From contig JAZNAE010000063.1 in the NCBI GenBank assembly GCA_045586385.1, positions 1 through 42,390 of the forward strand: 42,390 bases of DNA, read 5' to 3'. Under the pieces are notes generated by a model. It did no database searches, was not told the DNA's origin, and was given only the letters and a program-made list of their open reading frames with translations. This DNA comes from Suilimivivens sp045586385. Its GTDB lineage: Bacteria; Bacillota; Clostridia; Lachnospirales; Lachnospiraceae. Shown here one piece after another: positions 17,315 to 26,177 of this stretch; the stretch's first letter is position 1, and the number at the start of each line of letters is the position of its first letter. The position numbers and the translations under genes were made by a program.

Positions 17315-18187
17315 ATGGCACAGATAAATGAATTCATAACAACATATCTGTCATGGATACCCAGGAGTGTCAGGCTGGTTGATATTATTGAAATATTAGT
17401 TATTTATTTCATGCTGTATCACATTCTTTTGTGGATTAAAAATACAAGAGCCTGGTCGTTATTAAAGGGAATCATTGTCATTGCGGCATTTGTATCAATT
17501 GCTGCTTATTTTGAAATGACAACCATTTTGTGGATTGTACAGAATGCATTCGGAGTTGCGGTAACCGCGATGGTGGTTATTTTGCAACCGGAGCTTCGAA
17601 AGGCATTGGAGGAGCTTGGAAAGAAAAACATTATTTCTTCGATTATTCCTTTTGACAGCATCAGGGTAACGGACGAGGGCAGATTTTCTGACAAAACCAT
17701 TAATGAAATAGTAAAAGCGTGTATAGAGATGGGCAAGGTGAGAACCGGAGCCCTTATTGTTGTGGAGCAAACACAATCATTGACAGAATATGAAAGAACC
17801 GGTATTGATGTTGATGGTATTGTAACCTGTCAGCTGATTATCAATATTTTCGAAAAGAATACGCCCCTTCATGACGGTGCTGTTATCATAAGAGGCAACA
17901 GAATTACTTCGGCAACATGTTATCTTCCGTTATCGGATAATATGGCACTCAGCAAAGACTTGGGAACCAGACACAGAGCCGGTGTAGGTATTTCAGAAGC
18001 AACCGATTCCATGACAATTATAGTTTCTGAAGAAACGGGAAAACTCAGTGTTGCCTATGAAGGAAAATTGGATCGCAATCTGGACGGAGACGGACTTCGT
18101 GAAAAATTGAAATTAATACAGAATAAGCCGGAGGAAGAACCCAAAAAGCGTATTTTGTGGAAGGGACGGTCTAAGAGTGAAAAGTAA
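17315..18187 (+). CDS. cdaA: Diadenylate cyclase CdaA (DacA)
   Basis: This 290-residue membrane-bound enzyme condenses two ATP into c-di-AMP. Three hydrophobic helices lie in about residues 20-95, then a DAC (DisA_N) domain with the catalytic DGA at 187-189 (PLHDGAVII) and RHR at 219-221 (GTRHRAGVG). The C-terminal tail is charged and variable. c-di-AMP controls potassium and osmolyte transport and wall homeostasis in Firmicutes. The next gene, the regulator CdaR, overlaps it by 11 bp and glmM follows: the standard cdaA-cdaR-glmM operon in which both partners modulate CdaA. Confidence 0.96.
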   Translation: MAQINEFITTYLSWIPRSVRLVDIIEILVIYFMLYHILLWIKNTRAWSLLKGIIVIAAFVSIAAYFEMTTILWIVQNAFGVAVTAMVVILQPELRKALEELGKKNIISSIIPFDSIRVTDEGRFSDKTINEIVKACIEMGKVRTGALIVVEQTQSLTEYERTGIDVDGIVTCQLIINIFEKNTPLHDGAVIIRGNRITSATCYLPLSDNMALSKDLGTRHRAGVGISEATDSMTIIVSEETGKLSVAYEGKLDRNLDGDGLREKLKLIQNKPEEEPKKRILWKGRSKSEK

Positions 18188-19454
18188 GATTACAGCCAAT
18201 TTGGGCTTAAGAATAATATCTCTCTTTTTTGCATTTATTCTTTGGCTGGTCGTAAATAACATAGAGAATCCTACTGTTACGGAGAGTTATGTAAATATTC
18301 CCGTAAAGTTGTTAAATACGGACTTGATTACAGATGCCGGTAAGGTATACGAGATCATTGAAGGAACGGATGTGGTAGAGAGGGTTTCCGTAAAGGCACC
18401 TAAATCTGTGCACAGTTCTTTGAATGCCGGAGATATAACTGCAACGGCAGATGTAAGCGAACTTAGTAGTTTGGATACCATAAGTATAAAGTTCTCCAGC
18501 AGTATATATGGGGAAGACATAGAGAGTATAAAAGGTAGTATCGATACCGTTAAACTAAATATAGAAAATAAGAGATCCAAGACGCTTGCACTTAAGGCAG
18601 GTGTGTCCGGAAGTGTAGCGGAAGGATATTTGGTGGGTGAAGTGACAACAGATCAGAACCTTGTCAGAATATCCGGTCCGGAATCATTGATTGAGAGAGT
18701 AGTAAGAGCAGCTGTAGAGATTGATGTGAGCGGATTTACCAATGATATCGGAACAAATCTGGATATTCGGCTATATGATGAAGAAGATCGTCTGATACAG
18801 GATAGCAGAATCTCACAAAATATTAAATCAGTGGGGACAAATGTTAATATTTATCAGACTACGGAAGTACCCATTTATTTTGAGGCATCAGGTACACCTA
18901 CAGCAGGTTACCGCGTATCCGGTGAGCCGGTAGGAAATCTGCAGACAATAAAAATTGCAGGTAAGGGTAATGTAATCAGAAATGTGGCGGCAATTGAAGT
19001 TCCGGCAGAAGAAGTAGATGTGACGGGACAGTCATCAGATTTTGTGACAGAGATTAATGTGCGTGAATTTTTACCTGACAATGTATTTTTGGCCGATGCA
19101 TCGCAGGCAAAGATACAGGTGAGCGTTTCGATTGAACAGGAAGTGTCCCGTGAAATTTCTGTATCAGGAAAAGAAATAGAGGTAATCAATGTGCCGGAAG
19201 GTTTCCGTGCAACAGTAGCTGAAATAGAAGACGGAACAACCATAGATGTAATCGGGCTTTCACAAGATGTTTCAGCCATCCGGGTAAATGAACTTAAGGG
19301 AACCGTAGATATCTTAAAGTGGATGGAAGAGCAGGAAATGGAAGAACCGGAAGACGGTTACTATAATGTGGAAATTGATTTTGGTTTAGGTGATGATGTG
19401 ACAGTATTAGAACCTTTAGTACTCGTGTTACATTTATCTGAAATAGCAGAATAA
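18177..19454 (+). CDS. cdaR: CdaR, YbbR-domain regulator of CdaA
   Basis: The 425-residue protein starts at a GTG that overlaps the end of cdaA. An N-terminal membrane anchor (about residues 8-27, IISLFFAFILWLVVNN) is followed by about four YbbR repeats rich in beta strands (Val/Ile/Ser/Thr), which should be extracellular. Characteristic repeat ends are seen around EGTDVVERVSVKAP, ITATADVSEL and VTGQSSDF. CdaR binds CdaA through the membrane and adjusts c-di-AMP output. No signal peptidase site is evident, consistent with a retained anchor. Confidence 0.93.
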   Translation: MKSKITANLGLRIISLFFAFILWLVVNNIENPTVTESYVNIPVKLLNTDLITDAGKVYEIIEGTDVVERVSVKAPKSVHSSLNAGDITATADVSELSSLDTISIKFSSSIYGEDIESIKGSIDTVKLNIENKRSKTLALKAGVSGSVAEGYLVGEVTTDQNLVRISGPESLIERVVRAAVEIDVSGFTNDIGTNLDIRLYDEEDRLIQDSRISQNIKSVGTNVNIYQTTEVPIYFEASGTPTAGYRVSGEPVGNLQTIKIAGKGNVIRNVAAIEVPAEEVDVTGQSSDFVTEINVREFLPDNVFLADASQAKIQVSVSIEQEVSREISVSGKEIEVINVPEGFRATVAEIEDGTTIDVIGLSQDVSAIRVNELKGTVDILKWMEEQEMEEPEDGYYNVEIDFGLGDDVTVLEPLVLVLHLSEIAE

Positions 19455-19463
19455 AAAATAAAA

Positions 19464-19499
19464 AAGGAGAGTGCTGTAATAAGCACAATACGAAAAATG
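19464..19499 (+). promoter_or_regulatory. Unusually distant ribosome binding site of glmM bridged by a small hairpin
   Basis: The only Shine-Dalgarno-like site, AAGGAGA (19464-19470), ends 26 nt before the glmM ATG at 19497. Between them GTGCT (19471-19475) and AGCAC (19482-19486) can pair. Folding would bring the site to about 10 nt from the start. No closer purine-rich site is present. Confidence 0.6.
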
Positions 19500-20846
19500 G
19501 GAAGATTATTTGGTACAGACGGTGTAAGAGGTGTAGCGAATGATGAATTAACTCCGCTCCTTGCCATGCAGCTTGGTCAGGCAGGTGCGTATGTCCTTAC
19601 AAAAGAAAATGAGCATAAGCCGACAATCATGGTAGGATGCGATACCCGTATTTCCGGTGATATGTTAGCAAATGCACTTATGTCAGGCATTTGTTCCGTA
19701 GGAGCAAACGCAGTGTATGTAGGGGTAATTCCCACGCCGGCAGTGGCATACTTGACCAGAAAGTATAAAGTAGACGCAGGTGTTGTTATTTCTGCATCTC
19801 ATAATCCCGTAGAGTTTAACGGTATTAAATTTTTTGACGGAAATGGATATAAACTGCCTGATGCCATGGAAGATGAGATTGAAGAGTTAATTAAGAGCAA
19901 CATGCAGGGAATAAAATTCCCTATCGGTTCCAATGTAGGAAAGATTAAATATCGTACGGATGCAAGGGAAGAATATATCAATCATTCCATTCAGTCCGTA
20001 AATGTAGATTTGTCTAATTTGAAAATAGTTGTAGACTGTGCAGAAGGGGCATCCTTCTATACATCCGTAGAAGCACTGAAGGAACTTGGTGGTAACGTGG
20101 TGGCAATTCACAATTCACCTGACGGAACCAACATCAACGCAAACTGTGGTTCTACACATATGGAAGAACTCCGTGCCCGTGTTGTATATGAAAAAGCAAA
20201 TGTTGGTCTTGCGTTTGACGGTGACGCGGACAGATTAATGGCAGTAGATGAGATGGGAAATGTGGTTGACGGCGACCAAATCATGGCAATTGTAGGAAAT
20301 CATATGAAGGAAAAGGGAGAACTTTCCGGTGATACCATTGTAGCTACTGTTATGAGTAATCTTGGGTTCTTCCTGATGGCTGAAAAATGCGGAATCAGGG
20401 TAGACCAGACCAAAGTTGGTGACCGTTATGTATTGGAGCACATGAAAGAAATCGGAGCGAGCCTTGGTGGAGAACAGTCCGGACATATTATTTTCCTGAA
20501 AGAAAATACCACAGGGGACGGTCTTTTAAGTGCACTTCATCTGTTGCAGGTAATGGTAGAAACAGGAAAGAGTTTATCAGAACTTGCATCCATCATGGAA
20601 GTATTACCGCAGGCACTGGTAAATGCAAAAGTACCTAATCACAAGAAAGAAAAATACATGGAATATCCTGAAATAGCTGATGCAATCAATAAGCTCACAG
20701 AAAAGTTTGCAGGAGAAGGAAGAGTGCTCATCCGTCCTTCCGGAACAGAACCTCTGGTACGTGTCATGATTGAAGGTAAGAACCAGGAAATGATTGATAA
20801 AGAAGCCAAGGATTTAGCTGATCTCATTCAAAATATCATGCTGTAA
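19497..20846 (+). CDS. glmM: Phosphoglucosamine mutase
   Basis: GlmM converts glucosamine-6-phosphate to glucosamine-1-phosphate for UDP-GlcNAc and peptidoglycan. The 449 residues have the family length, start with the conserved MGRLFGTDGVRG, carry the phosphoserine loop ISASHNP (Ser about 101), the metal-binding DGDADR near residue 242, the sugar loop GEQSGH and the phosphate loop RPSGTEP. The initiation codon is fixed by homology although its ribosome site is abnormally far. In related bacteria GlmM binds and inhibits CdaA, tying c-di-AMP to wall synthesis. Confidence 0.97.
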   Translation: MGRLFGTDGVRGVANDELTPLLAMQLGQAGAYVLTKENEHKPTIMVGCDTRISGDMLANALMSGICSVGANAVYVGVIPTPAVAYLTRKYKVDAGVVISASHNPVEFNGIKFFDGNGYKLPDAMEDEIEELIKSNMQGIKFPIGSNVGKIKYRTDAREEYINHSIQSVNVDLSNLKIVVDCAEGASFYTSVEALKELGGNVVAIHNSPDGTNINANCGSTHMEELRARVVYEKANVGLAFDGDADRLMAVDEMGNVVDGDQIMAIVGNHMKEKGELSGDTIVATVMSNLGFFLMAEKCGIRVDQTKVGDRYVLEHMKEIGASLGGEQSGHIIFLKENTTGDGLLSALHLLQVMVETGKSLSELASIMEVLPQALVNAKVPNHKKEKYMEYPEIADAINKLTEKFAGEGRVLIRPSGTEPLVRVMIEGKNQEMIDKEAKDLADLIQNIML

Positions 20847-20849
20847 TAC

Positions 20850-20878
20850 TTGTGAAAAGTGTAGAAAAATGATATAGT
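20850..20878 (+). promoter_or_regulatory. Putative promoter of ptsH
   Basis: TTGTGA (20850-20855), a 17-bp spacer and TATAGT (20873-20878) lie 54 bp before the HPr start. It begins directly after the glmM stop codon. Confidence 0.5.
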
Positions 20879-20931
20879 AATAATAGAGAATACCGAATAA
20901 TCAGGCAGGAAATGGATTGGAGGAGAAGTGG

Positions 20932-21195
20932 ATGGTAAGCCAAAAGGTGGTTATTAAAAATCCCACGGGTCTGCATTTGAGACCGGCCGGCATTCTTTGC
21001 AAGGAGGCAATGCAGTTTAAATCTCTAATAACATTTACCTTCAGAGGTAACACAGCGAATGCTAAAAGTGTATTGAGTGTTCTCGGAGCGTGTGTAAAAT
21101 GCGGCGATGAGATAGAGTTTATTTGTGAAGGTGAAGATGAGGAATTGGCATTAAAGAGTTTGGTCAATGCAATCGAAAATGGTTTAGGAGAATAA
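20932..21195 (+). CDS. ptsH: HPr family phosphocarrier protein
   Basis: This 87-residue protein passes phosphate from enzyme I to sugar-specific EII components. With the ATG at 20932 the active-site His falls at residue 15 (TGLHLRPAG) and the regulatory Ser at residue 46 (AKSVLSVLG), the canonical numbers, which decides against the TTG five codons upstream. GGAGGAG lies 6 bp before the ATG. Both His15 and Ser46 are present, so it is a full HPr and not a Crh-type protein. It stands alone, without ptsI, between its own promoter and terminator. Catabolite control through CcpA is likely from the family. Confidence 0.93.
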   Translation: MVSQKVVIKNPTGLHLRPAGILCKEAMQFKSLITFTFRGNTANAKSVLSVLGACVKCGDEIEFICEGEDEELALKSLVNAIENGLGE

Positions 21196-21201
21196 AAATA
21201 A

Positions 21202-21230
21202 ATGGTCACGCAAATGCGTGACCATTTTTT
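21202..21230 (+). terminator. Terminator after ptsH
   Basis: ATGGTCACGCA (21202-21212) pairs perfectly with TGCGTGACCAT (21215-21225) and six T follow. Confidence 0.9.
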
Positions 21231-21257
21231 ATGCGTATTATTTCATCAAACAGAGGG

Positions 21258-21286
21258 TTGAAAAATTTTTTCGTGAATAGTACAAT
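21258..21286 (+). promoter_or_regulatory. Promoter of the YesN-type regulator
   Basis: TTGAAA (21258-21263), 17 bp, TACAAT (21281-21286). It lies 26 bp before the chosen start at 21312 and inside the open frame that begins at 21231, which argues that the longer frame is not translated. Confidence 0.7.
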
Positions 21287-21311
21287 CGAGATAAATGGGG
21301 GGCAAAATGGA

Positions 21312-22346
21312 ATGTATACAGTTTTTTTGATTGATGATGAAATATGGGCATTAAGGGGTTTGCAGAATATAATTCCATGGGAAGAATACGGTTTTTACAT
21401 TAAAAAGACATTTACGGACTCAGAAGAGGCATTGCGGGAAGCGCTGGAGAATGCACCGGATGTTATTTTTACAGATGTCAGGATGCCGGAAGTAGACGGA
21501 TTGGAATTAATACAGGCTGTGCAGAATGCCGGTTTAAATACGCAGATAGTAATAGTAAGTGCATACCGGGATTTCGAAGTAGCTAAGCGTGCTATGGCAA
21601 AGGGAGTATTGGATTATCTTTTGAAACCATTAGAGAAGGATGAAGTAAAAAGAGTTGTATGTCATGTAAAGGAAAAGTTGGATAAAAAGAACGATGGCAA
21701 AACGTTTAATATATGTGATTATGACTTGTCCGTAGAAAAAAATTTTAATAGAGAAGATGTTCAGAAATATCTGCTGCGGATTTGGCCGGAGGAAAAAAAG
21801 TATTTGGTTTTGAGTGAAGAAGAACTTCCGCAAGAAAATATTTCTTTAGGTTGCCATGCAATTTATGCCAAGGGATATAAATATGCTTATATTATAAATG
21901 AAAAAGCGAAGTCTGTTTGCCGAAGCAGAAATAATATCGGAATCAGCCGGGGATATAAAAATTCCCGTGAATTTTTACAAAAGATAGAAGAAGCAGAGCA
22001 CTCATTAAAAGGTAACTTTTATTTTTCGGAAAATGAAAAGATAGCAGAAATACAGTGGTTTTTATGTGAGCACTATAATGAGAAGATTTCATTAAAGCAA
22101 CTGTCAGAAAAATTTTACTTATCAGAGGCATATTTGTTTGAACTTTTCAAAAAAAATACCGGTACAACTATTTTGAATTTCATAAAAGAATTACGCATGT
22201 ATAAAGCAGTTGAATTGCTACAATCTTCTGAGATGTCTGTAAAGCAGATAGCAGAAGAAACAGGATATATGGATGCCGGTTATTTTAACAAATTGTTCCG
22301 GCAAAAATATGAATGTACACCTGATCAATTTAGAAAGAACTTGTAA
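21312..22346 (+). CDS. Response regulator, YesN type (receiver + AraC HTH)
   Basis: This 344-residue transcription factor has an N-terminal receiver (1-120; phospho-acceptor Asp55 in FTDVRMP, acidic pair IDDE at 7-10, Lys in LLKPLE) and a C-terminal AraC double helix-turn-helix (about 245-344, ending in the usual SVKQIAEETGYMDAGYFNKLF). A divergent linker of ~100 residues joins them. The start at 21312 gives the correct receiver N-terminus. It should control the ABC sugar operon at 24.3 kb with the YesM kinase that faces it; the two genes overlap by 17 bp at their 3' ends. Confidence 0.92.
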   Translation: MYTVFLIDDEIWALRGLQNIIPWEEYGFYIKKTFTDSEEALREALENAPDVIFTDVRMPEVDGLELIQAVQNAGLNTQIVIVSAYRDFEVAKRAMAKGVLDYLLKPLEKDEVKRVVCHVKEKLDKKNDGKTFNICDYDLSVEKNFNREDVQKYLLRIWPEEKKYLVLSEEELPQENISLGCHAIYAKGYKYAYIINEKAKSVCRSRNNIGISRGYKNSREFLQKIEEAEHSLKGNFYFSENEKIAEIQWFLCEHYNEKISLKQLSEKFYLSEAYLFELFKKNTGTTILNFIKELRMYKAVELLQSSEMSVKQIAEETGYMDAGYFNKLFRQKYECTPDQFRKNL

Positions 22347-24114
22347 TAGATTCCTGAATGGGAAAGTTTGTTTCCATAGGGCATAAAGTGAGAACTACTT
22401 TAGTATAGTGCCCAAAATGGGAATAAAAATTTATATGATTATGTTCGTTGAAGAGCTTGATACGTTTGAAAATGTTTTGGATGCCGATGCTGTCTTTTGC
22501 AGTATGCCCATCTTCGGGAAGGCGTTTCCATACATTTAAGCGTGCAAGTTCTTTTTCAGTCAGACCGCAACCATTATCGGTAATGGAGATGACTAATTGA
22601 TTTTTTTCATTGATTTCTGATTGGATAAATATAATATTTTCCCCTTTTTTGCTGCTCTTTTTAAAGGCGTGTTTAATAGAGTTTTCTACAAGCGGTTGTA
22701 TAATCATGGAAGGGACAGGAAAATCTAAAGTTTCTTGTGCTATTTTTTTGTTAAGCTTATAACAGTCCGGAAAACGGACACAAGTAATCAAAAAATATTG
22801 TTCCAACATATCCAATTCCTGGGAAAAGGTGACTGTTGGAGAGGAATATAAGGAGTACTGAAATAATTTGGACATGGCAGTGACGGTTTCTTCAATGCTG
22901 TTTACAGAATAATACTGAGCCATACTGCGGATGCACTCCAAAGTATTAAAGAAGAAATGTGGATTAATCTGGCTTCGGTATGCAATCATCTCAGCTTCCT
23001 TTTGGGCAAAGTTTGCTGCATAAAGCTGCTCCCTGATATGTTGCTCCTGCGTGGCAGAAGCAGAAAGACGGTCAATCATATTATTAATCTGTAAAGCGAT
23101 TGATTTTAATTCTGTTGAAGCAGGAAGTGTCAAGCGTAATTCATCTGAACTGTTTTGCAACAGCTCCAATTCATCAACCATTCTGTTTACGGAGCCTGAG
23201 AGACGTTTACTGCTGAAAAAGAGTGTAAGTGCCAAAAAGAATGTTATGAGTAAAGCAATATTGTAAAAGCGGCTGTCGAAATCAATGTTATGAACACCTA
23301 ATAAGCTTTTATCTGCAAGACATAGTATTTGCCAGTTTCCATCTTTCACGGAATAGGAAAGGTATTCTTCGGTGGATGAGGAAACAGAATCAAACCCGTT
23401 TGGTGAAAGAACTGCCGTATCAATTGAAAGGTCCTCAACGGGACGGATGGAACTGATAACCGTACCATTATACAAAATGTAATAAGAGTAAGAGTCATTA
23501 ATAAAATTACTACATTCAGGAAGAAGGGTAGAAAAATCACACATAATTGCGCAAATACCTTTAGACCTGCTACTGTTGGCAACACTGGATGATGTACAAA
23601 ATATGGGCAAATAATATAAAAAGAAGTTAGAATTATATTCTGAAATCACCAAATCTGACAGAAATTCTTTACAGGAGTAAATATCTGTGTCAAAACCATA
23701 GTGTTCCATGCTTGTATAAAAATGTTTATAATATTCCGAATTGGTATAGAGATGTCCGGATTCGGAATAAAAAAATAAATCCACGACAAAATCACTGCTG
23801 TCTTTGGAATTGGCAATTAATTCTCTGGCAGTGGAAAGATGGCTGATAATCTCTTCCGGAGTGTTTGAAAAAAGGACTAATTGCGTAGCGGTAGTATAAG
23901 CAATGGTTTTAGTAGAGTTTACCATGGTATCTATCGTTGCATCTATTTCTTTATGGATATAGTTAGTATCTCTTTCCAGATTGGCACGCAAATTATTGGA
24001 AAGTAAATTCCTGGATGTTACATAATAGTATGTCATCATACTCCCCATAATGATTATGAATATTAAAAAGTAAAGAAAAAGCAAATAATTGAAAGAGAAT
24101 ATTTTCTTCTGCAT
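22330..24114 (-). CDS. Sensor histidine kinase, YesM type
   Basis: The 594-residue kinase has a transmembrane helix at about 10-30, an extracellular sensing region to about 290, a second helix (FYNIALLITFFLALTLFF), a HAMP-like segment, a His_kinase domain with the phospho-acceptor His about 386 (SQINPHFFFNTLE) and an ATPase with N-box (PLVENSIKHAF) and G1 (ITDNGCGLTE). YesM kinases pair with YesN regulators for oligosaccharide uptake. It is transcribed towards its probable regulator and away from the ABC operon, whose start is 157 bp off. Separate transcription of kinase and regulator is less common than the usual co-directional pair. Confidence 0.93.
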   Translation of the reverse strand: MQKKIFSFNYLLFLYFLIFIIIMGSMMTYYYVTSRNLLSNNLRANLERDTNYIHKEIDATIDTMVNSTKTIAYTTATQLVLFSNTPEEIISHLSTARELIANSKDSSDFVVDLFFYSESGHLYTNSEYYKHFYTSMEHYGFDTDIYSCKEFLSDLVISEYNSNFFLYYLPIFCTSSSVANSSRSKGICAIMCDFSTLLPECSNFINDSYSYYILYNGTVISSIRPVEDLSIDTAVLSPNGFDSVSSSTEEYLSYSVKDGNWQILCLADKSLLGVHNIDFDSRFYNIALLITFFLALTLFFSSKRLSGSVNRMVDELELLQNSSDELRLTLPASTELKSIALQINNMIDRLSASATQEQHIREQLYAANFAQKEAEMIAYRSQINPHFFFNTLECIRSMAQYYSVNSIEETVTAMSKLFQYSLYSSPTVTFSQELDMLEQYFLITCVRFPDCYKLNKKIAQETLDFPVPSMIIQPLVENSIKHAFKKSSKKGENIIFIQSEINEKNQLVISITDNGCGLTEKELARLNVWKRLPEDGHTAKDSIGIQNIFKRIKLFNEHNHINFYSHFGHYTKVVLTLCPMETNFPIQESITSSF

Positions 24115-24271
24115 TGTAATTCCCCCGAAAAGTTATGTTTACTATAGCATACAAAAGAATCCTATTTTTGTCCAATAATTACATATTTTTCTTTCTTTTT
24201 TCATGAAAGAAGGTTGTGATAAGATAAAAATGCATTAGGGAAGGACGGAAATGGGAATAAGGAGAAAAATA

Positions 24272-25228
24272 ATGCAAGAGACAAAAAAGAAATCAATGAC
24301 AGGTTACTTTAAAGAAAAATTTAAGTTAATGTGGAGATATAAAGGGATTTACTTAGTGATGGCGCCTACAATCATCTGGTATATTTTGTTTTCCTATGTA
24401 CCGATGGCAGGGCTTACACTGGCATTTAAGTCCTATAAAGCAAAGCTTGGCATATGGGGTAGTCCTTGGGTAGGATTTAAGTATTTTGAAAGGCTTTTTC
24501 AGGATAGGGATTTTTGGGATTCTGTTATCATAACGCTGAAGATGAATGGCGGACGTCTGTTGGTGACATTTCCGTTTGCAATCATCCTGGCTCTTTTGCT
24601 AAATGAGTTACGTGTCGGAAGATTTAAGAAGGTATTACAGGTAATTTTCACATTCCCGCACTTTTTGTCATGGGTAATTATAGCAAGTATTGTAAAGAAT
24701 GTATTAGGATTTGACGGACTTGTAAATTCCGCCATTGAAATACTTGGTGGCGAATATGTGAATTTCATCGGCAATGAAAAGCTGTTTGTTCCGCTGGTAT
24801 ACTTTACGGAAGTCTGGAAGGGCGCCGGTTGGAGTTCCATAATTTATCTTGCAGCGATTGCAGGTATTGATCAGGAACAATATGAGGCTGCAGAAATTGA
24901 CGGTGCATCCAGATGGAATAAAATGATACATATTACAATTCCCAGCATTATGCCGACTATCATTATCATGTTTATATTGGCCACCGGAAACATTATGACA
25001 AAGGGGTTCCATCAGGTGTTTAGTATGAACAATGATGCAGTTAACAATGTGGCACAGACATTGGATATGTATATATACAAAATGACATTTAACTCAAGAG
25101 TTACAGACTTTGGATATTCAACGGCGCTTAGTATGTTCCGTTCAGTGGTGAATCTCCTTTTCCTGGTTGCCGCTAATACGATATCGAAAAAGGCAGGAGG
25201 AACGGGCTTGATGGGAGGTAACGACTGA
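24272..25228 (+). CDS. ABC transporter permease, LplB family
   Basis: This 318-residue inner-membrane subunit takes up oligosaccharides or polysaccharide fragments. It has six predicted helices and the EAA loop EAAEIDGASRWNKMIHITIP that docks the ATPase. I choose ATG 24272, 7 bp after AAGGAG, over the in-frame ATG at 24251, which has a weaker GGGAAGGACGG; both are possible. The stop and the next start share TGATG. No ATP-binding protein is encoded here, so a shared MsiK-type ATPase from elsewhere is probably used. Confidence 0.93.
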   Translation: MQETKKKSMTGYFKEKFKLMWRYKGIYLVMAPTIIWYILFSYVPMAGLTLAFKSYKAKLGIWGSPWVGFKYFERLFQDRDFWDSVIITLKMNGGRLLVTFPFAIILALLLNELRVGRFKKVLQVIFTFPHFLSWVIIASIVKNVLGFDGLVNSAIEILGGEYVNFIGNEKLFVPLVYFTEVWKGAGWSSIIYLAAIAGIDQEQYEAAEIDGASRWNKMIHITIPSIMPTIIIMFILATGNIMTKGFHQVFSMNNDAVNNVAQTLDMYIYKMTFNSRVTDFGYSTALSMFRSVVNLLFLVAANTISKKAGGTGLMGGND

Positions 25229-26103
25229 TGAAAAAGAAAAATTACAGATATCGTTTCCAATTGATTGATTTTGTTATCTTGGTTTTGTTGTGTGCAGCTG
25301 CATTAATGATTGTCTTGCCTTTTGTGAATGTAGTAGCAATATCGCTGACAACACAAAAGGCATATGCAGACACACCGCTATTACTGTTCCCGGAGGTATT
25401 TACCTGGGAAAATTATCAGACACTGCTGGATGACGGACGAATCATGATTGGTTATAAAACGTCTACATTGTTACTGCTGATTGCAATGCCTATCAATATG
25501 CTTCTTACAGTAATGATAGCGTATGGACTTTCCAGAAAAGGGTATCCCGGTAGAGGATTTTTATTAAAATTTGTGGTATTTACTATGCTGTTTAACGGAG
25601 GAATTGTTCCTTTGTATCTGACAGTAAAGTCATATGGATTGATTGGTTCTCTCTGGGCAGTTGCACTGTGTGAAGGCATTAATACGTTTTATATGATTAT
25701 TGTGCTTAATTTTTTCCAATCCCTTCCGGAGTCGTTGATAGAATCTGCGAAGCTTGATGGAGCGGGAGAACTTAAAATTATGTGGAGCATTGTGTTACCG
25801 CTTTCAAAACCGGCGCTGGCAACAATATTCTTATATTACTTAGTGGATCGTTGGAATGAATGGTACTACGCAATGCTGATGGTAAGAGATACGAAAAGAA
25901 CGCCATTACAGTTGGTTCTAAGAAATATTGTTCTGGAGTCACAGAATTTGGACAATATCGTTACGGAATCCGTAGAACTGTTTACCTTTAGTGCAGGAAT
26001 TAAGATGGGCGCAGTTGTGGTTACCGTAATACCGGTTATGTGTGTATACCCGTTTTTGCAAAAATACTTTACAAAAGGAATTATGATTGGTGCTGTAAAG
26101 TAA
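25228..26103 (+). CDS. ABC transporter permease, YtcP/LplC (MalG-like) family
   Basis: The 291-residue partner permease has six hydrophobic helices and the EAA-type loop ESAKLDGAGELKIMWSIVLP near residue 180. It begins at the ATG overlapping the previous stop (TGATG), so the two permeases are translationally coupled and form a heterodimer. It ends 74 bp before the solute-binding protein; that gap contains a small AATATCC-AAA-GGATATT hairpin (26121-26137) and a strong AAGGAGG. Confidence 0.93.
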   Translation: MKKKNYRYRFQLIDFVILVLLCAAALMIVLPFVNVVAISLTTQKAYADTPLLLFPEVFTWENYQTLLDDGRIMIGYKTSTLLLLIAMPINMLLTVMIAYGLSRKGYPGRGFLLKFVVFTMLFNGGIVPLYLTVKSYGLIGSLWAVALCEGINTFYMIIVLNFFQSLPESLIESAKLDGAGELKIMWSIVLPLSKPALATIFLYYLVDRWNEWYYAMLMVRDTKRTPLQLVLRNIVLESQNLDNIVTESVELFTFSAGIKMGAVVVTVIPVMCVYPFLQKYFTKGIMIGAVK

Positions 26104-26120
26104 AGATAAAACAGATATTT

Positions 26121-26137
26121 AATATCCAAAGGATATT
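26121..26137 (+). repeat. Small intra-operon hairpin before the solute-binding protein gene
   Basis: AATATCC and GGATATT are a perfect 7-bp inverted repeat around AAA. Hairpins here often help the binding protein to be made in excess over the permeases; with such an A/T-rich stem the effect would be weak. Confidence 0.4.
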
Positions 26138-26177
26138 ATGATATATAAAAACTATTTAATGTAATAAGGAGGTTCTA

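Noticed and set aside
21231..21311. Longer start of the YesN-type regulator
   Set aside because: It begins at the ptsH terminator and spans the TTGAAA/TACAAT promoter; 21312 gives the right receiver N-terminus.
24251..24271. Earlier start for the LplB permease
   Set aside because: Possible, but AAGGAG at 7 bp from ATG 24272 is the better ribosome site.
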